Positions 62,801 to 64,000 of a DNA stretch of 64,000 nucleotides are shown one piece after another. This stretch comes from Stenotrophomonas sp. 704A1 (GTDB taxonomy: Bacteria > Pseudomonadota > Gammaproteobacteria > Xanthomonadales > Xanthomonadaceae). The stretch spans positions 583,501-647,500 of the forward strand of contig NZ_CP130831.1 of assembly GCF_030549525.1 (NCBI RefSeq), written 5' to 3'. The notes beneath the pieces are model-generated. The model did not search any database and was not told the DNA's origin. It saw nothing but the letters and a program-made list of their open reading frames with translations. Numbering within the stretch: the first letter of the stretch is position 1; each line of letters opens with the position of its first letter. A program made the translations under genes and the position numbers.

Positions 62801-64000
62801 TGGGTGCCGGTTCGGTGGCCAGCCGCGACCGCAGCGTGTCGGTGGGCAGCGCAGGCAGCGAACGGCAGATCACCAGTGTTGCCGCCGGCACCCAGGCCAC
62901 CGATGCGGTGAACAAGGCGCAGCTGGATGCCGTGGCGTCCACGGCGGCAACCACCAGCAAGTACTTCCAGGCCAGTGGCAGCGATGACAGTGATGCCGGC
63001 GCCTATGTGGAAGGCGACAACGCCTTGGCTGCCGGTGAATCGTCCAATGCCATCGGCAACGGCGCCACCGCACTGGGCAGCGGTGCCAATGCACTGGGCA
63101 ACAACGCGCAGGCACTGGGCTTCAACGCCCTGGCCAGCGCCGCGAATGCCAGTGCGATCGGTGCCAACGCGCAGGCCACCGGCGAATACGCCACCGCACA
63201 TGGTGCAGAGAGCGAAGCCAGCGGCGAGCAGAGCGCGGCCTTCGGTGCGGCATCGGTTGCCAGCGGTGCCGGCAGCACCGCCACCGGCGTGTTGTCCGAT
63301 GCCAGCGGCGAAGAAGCGGTGGCCGTAGGCTACTTCAGCAATGCCAGTGGCGAGGCCGCCACGGCGGTCGGCAGCGAGAGCGTGGCCAGCGGCACCGCCT
63401 CGGCCGCATTCGGCATCGGTGCCGAAGCCACCGGCGGCTACAGCACCGCCATCGGCGGCTATGCCAATGCCTCGGCATTCAATGCCACCGCGTTCGGCAA
63501 CTTCGCCAATGCGTCCGGTTCCAACAGTGTTGCCGTGGGTGGCGATTCGGAAGCCTCCGGTGCCTACAGTACGGCCACCGGCCAGGGCAGCCTGGCGACC
63601 GGCACCAACGCGGTCGCGGTCGGCGGTTCGTTGTTCGGCCTGCTGGCGACCGAAGCCTCCGGCGATTACTCCACCGCCGTCGGTGGTGGCGCCTATGCAC
63701 CGGGCACCAACAGCACCGCGCTGGGCAACGCGGCTGAATCGCGCGGCGCCAACAGCGTGGCGCTGGGCGCCGATTCGATCGCCGACCGTGACAACACGGT
63801 GTCGGTCGGTGGCGGCGGCAACACCCGCCAGATCACCAACGTGGCCGCGGGTACCCAGGGTACCGATGCGGTGAACAAGGACCAGCTGGACGCCGTGGCC
63901 GCGGAAGGCGCGCGCACCAGCAGGTACTTCCAGGCCAGCGGCAGCGCCGACAGCGATGCCGGCGCCTACGTGGAAGGGGACAGCGCGCTGGCCGCCGGTG
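59845..64000 (+). CDS. Trimeric autotransporter adhesin (YadA/Hia-like), N-terminal 1385 codons; runs off window
   Basis: The reading frame stays open from ATG 59845 to the window end. Residues 1-25 (MNRIYRKVWNKALGQLVVAS) are an ESPR extended signal peptide; the hydrophobic core is LAVALGLVLGLGMAGGAAA with cleavage near residue 64. After that come YadA-head hexapeptide-type repeats (SNAIGNGATALGSGANALGN style) broken by necks of the form TVSVGSAGSERQITSVAAGT then DAVNKAQLDAV. Necks end at about 60320, 61000, 61960, 62930 and 63890, so the last modules repeat every 960 bases (about 320 residues). Each new module begins (K/R)YFQASGS-like. The stalk and membrane anchor lie beyond the window. A surface adhesin for attachment and biofilm. 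Confidence 0.93.
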   Translation, partial: MNRIYRKVWNKALGQLVVASELASSGSPGGVIDQRRAATGAAPARLAVALGLVLGLGMAGGAAAQSVEIGGSANCVVLNSKVVDKCLVDGSASAKGSNAVAIGAGTSATGANSVALGAGSRASRANTVSVGDAGKERQVTHVAAGTAATDAVNKAQLDAQARATQDALADVAADGSRYFKADGAGDDSDAAKIDGQGAIAVGSGSQSLANATTAVGTQAIAAGIGASAFGQNALAFGDASVVVGQSAAAFGLGDTAVGASAVAASENGAATALGALSEASADGATAVGAGAVAMGPGSTSLGRGATAANEASIAVGAFSTAVGEFSTALGSNSAAVATGSVALGAGSLADRVDTVSVGAVDYGLTRQITSVAAGTEDTDAVNVGQLKDVAAVADATAKRFQATGSSNSDAGALAEGEDALAAGEAANAIGTGATAVGAGATAVAQNATAVGNNALASGQNSAAFGNNAQAVGPGSVAVGGAAVDAEGNPLITSGGVPVETGATSAGVGGTAVGASADAGGFAASAYGVGAYAAGAQSSAFGAVANAVGDYSTALGTQSNATGTSSVAIGGPADLIPGLGFFVQTQASGEAATAVGAGAIASGDRALATGSLTEASGTEATAVGYFAYAPGENASALGAQTWASGAQSTAVGYYATARGANSVALGANSEAVRANSVAVGSAGNERQVTSVAAGTEATDAVNKAQLDAVSATADATARFFQAQPESGSDAGAFAEGEGAVAAGSASNAIGAGAVAQGAGASAIGADTVALGRNTFADGDGAVAVGGLGQAYDEYNQPLLDEQGNPVQVGTTAAAGSTAVGNAAQATGASSSAFGTAAQATGDNSVAAGGKSRATGGYAVAVGDSAFAKADDSTAVGGYSTASEEGATAFGAGAWATGRNASAFGPAAWASANGATSIGYNSWANGSSSTAVGRGAFSYGDNSVALGFQALGNSINSIAIGTNTVAGGESAIALGAGSTASGNNAVALGAGSVASRDRSVSVGSAGSERQITSVAAGTQATDAVNKAQLDAVASTAATTSKYFQASGSDDSDAGAYVEGDNALAAGESSNAIGNGATALGSGANALGNNAQALGFNALASAANASAIGANAQATGEYATAHGAESEASGEQSAAFGAASVASGAGSTATGVLSDASGEEAVAVGYFSNASGEAATAVGSESVASGTASAAFGIGAEATGGYSTAIGGYANASAFNATAFGNFANASGSNSVAVGGDSEASGAYSTATGQGSLATGTNAVAVGGSLFGLLATEASGDYSTAVGGGAYAPGTNSTALGNAAESRGANSVALGADSIADRDNTVSVGGGGNTRQITNVAAGTQGTDAVNKDQLDAVAAEGARTSRYFQASGSADSDAGAYVEGDSALAAG

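Noticed and set aside
59830..63201. A 1123-codon open frame antisense to the adhesin gene
   Set aside because: Shadow of a repetitive, strongly GC-biased coding sequence. The plus-strand frame has an ESPR signal peptide, a ribosome-binding site and YadA repeats; the antisense protein is low-complexity Ala/Gly/Val/His without a recognisable domain.
1..64000. tRNA or rRNA genes
   Set aside because: No cloverleaf-type sequence or conserved rRNA segment was noticed by reading; a covariance-model scan was not possible.

Overview
The window is high-GC chromosomal DNA of a gammaproteobacterium in the Xanthomonadaceae, most probably Stenotrophomonas (S. maltophilia complex). Three things point there. 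Gene ends carry many GTAG-headed palindromic repeats of the SMAG (Stenotrophomonas maltophilia GTAG) REP type. A variable O-antigen locus lies between cystathionine gamma-lyase and etfA, the classical position of the xanthomonad lps locus. It is followed by rmlBACD, xanB, xanA (spgM) and a two-subunit CoA transferase. No tRNA, rRNA, CRISPR array, prophage or insertion sequence was seen.

Layout. 1-5157: the start of a type IV pilus ATPase gene (pilU-like), two envelope genes with DUF4398/OmpA-like features, a YdcH-family gene, then cbs and a cystathionine gamma-lyase gene (reverse transsulfuration). 5154-12236: an O-antigen operon whose genes overlap head to tail (wzm, wzt, acyltransferase, epimerase, glycosyltransferase, methyltransferase-glycosyltransferase fusion) and whose first gene overlaps the stop codon of the lyase gene. 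12341-14647: a large GT-C membrane glycosyltransferase with a pseudopilin-like C-terminal domain. 14673-18566, opposite strand: a four-gene operon (HAD-UbiA, DprE1-like, DprE2-like, GtrA) matching the mycobacterial and Pseudomonas aeruginosa PA7-type pathway for polyprenyl-phosphate D-arabinofuranose. 18670-30642: etfBA, rmlBACD, xanBA, CoA transferase genes and a WbsX/RgpF-like glycan protein.

30761-51968 is mostly housekeeping: an AlkB-type dioxygenase, an MCE lipid transporter (four genes), a ThrE-type exporter, an H-NS-like protein, proS, pssA, a probable divergent holD followed by rimI, valS, holC, pepA, lptF-lptG, xerD and a lipoprotein DsbC. 52090-54201 is a secreted GH18 chitinase. 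Next come an unrecognised lower-GC gene, purL, and from 59845 to the window end the first 1385 codons of a giant trimeric autotransporter adhesin.

How the parts fit. RmlBACD and XanAB supply dTDP-L-rhamnose and GDP-mannose for the Wzm/Wzt-exported O-antigen, and LptF/LptG move finished LPS outward. The most interesting system is the D-arabinofuranose donor operon facing the GT-C gene across 25 bp. In P. aeruginosa the same four-gene set feeds type IV pilin glycosylation, and the pilin-like tail on the neighbouring GT-C suggests, as a hypothesis, a dedicated D-Araf glycosylation system here.
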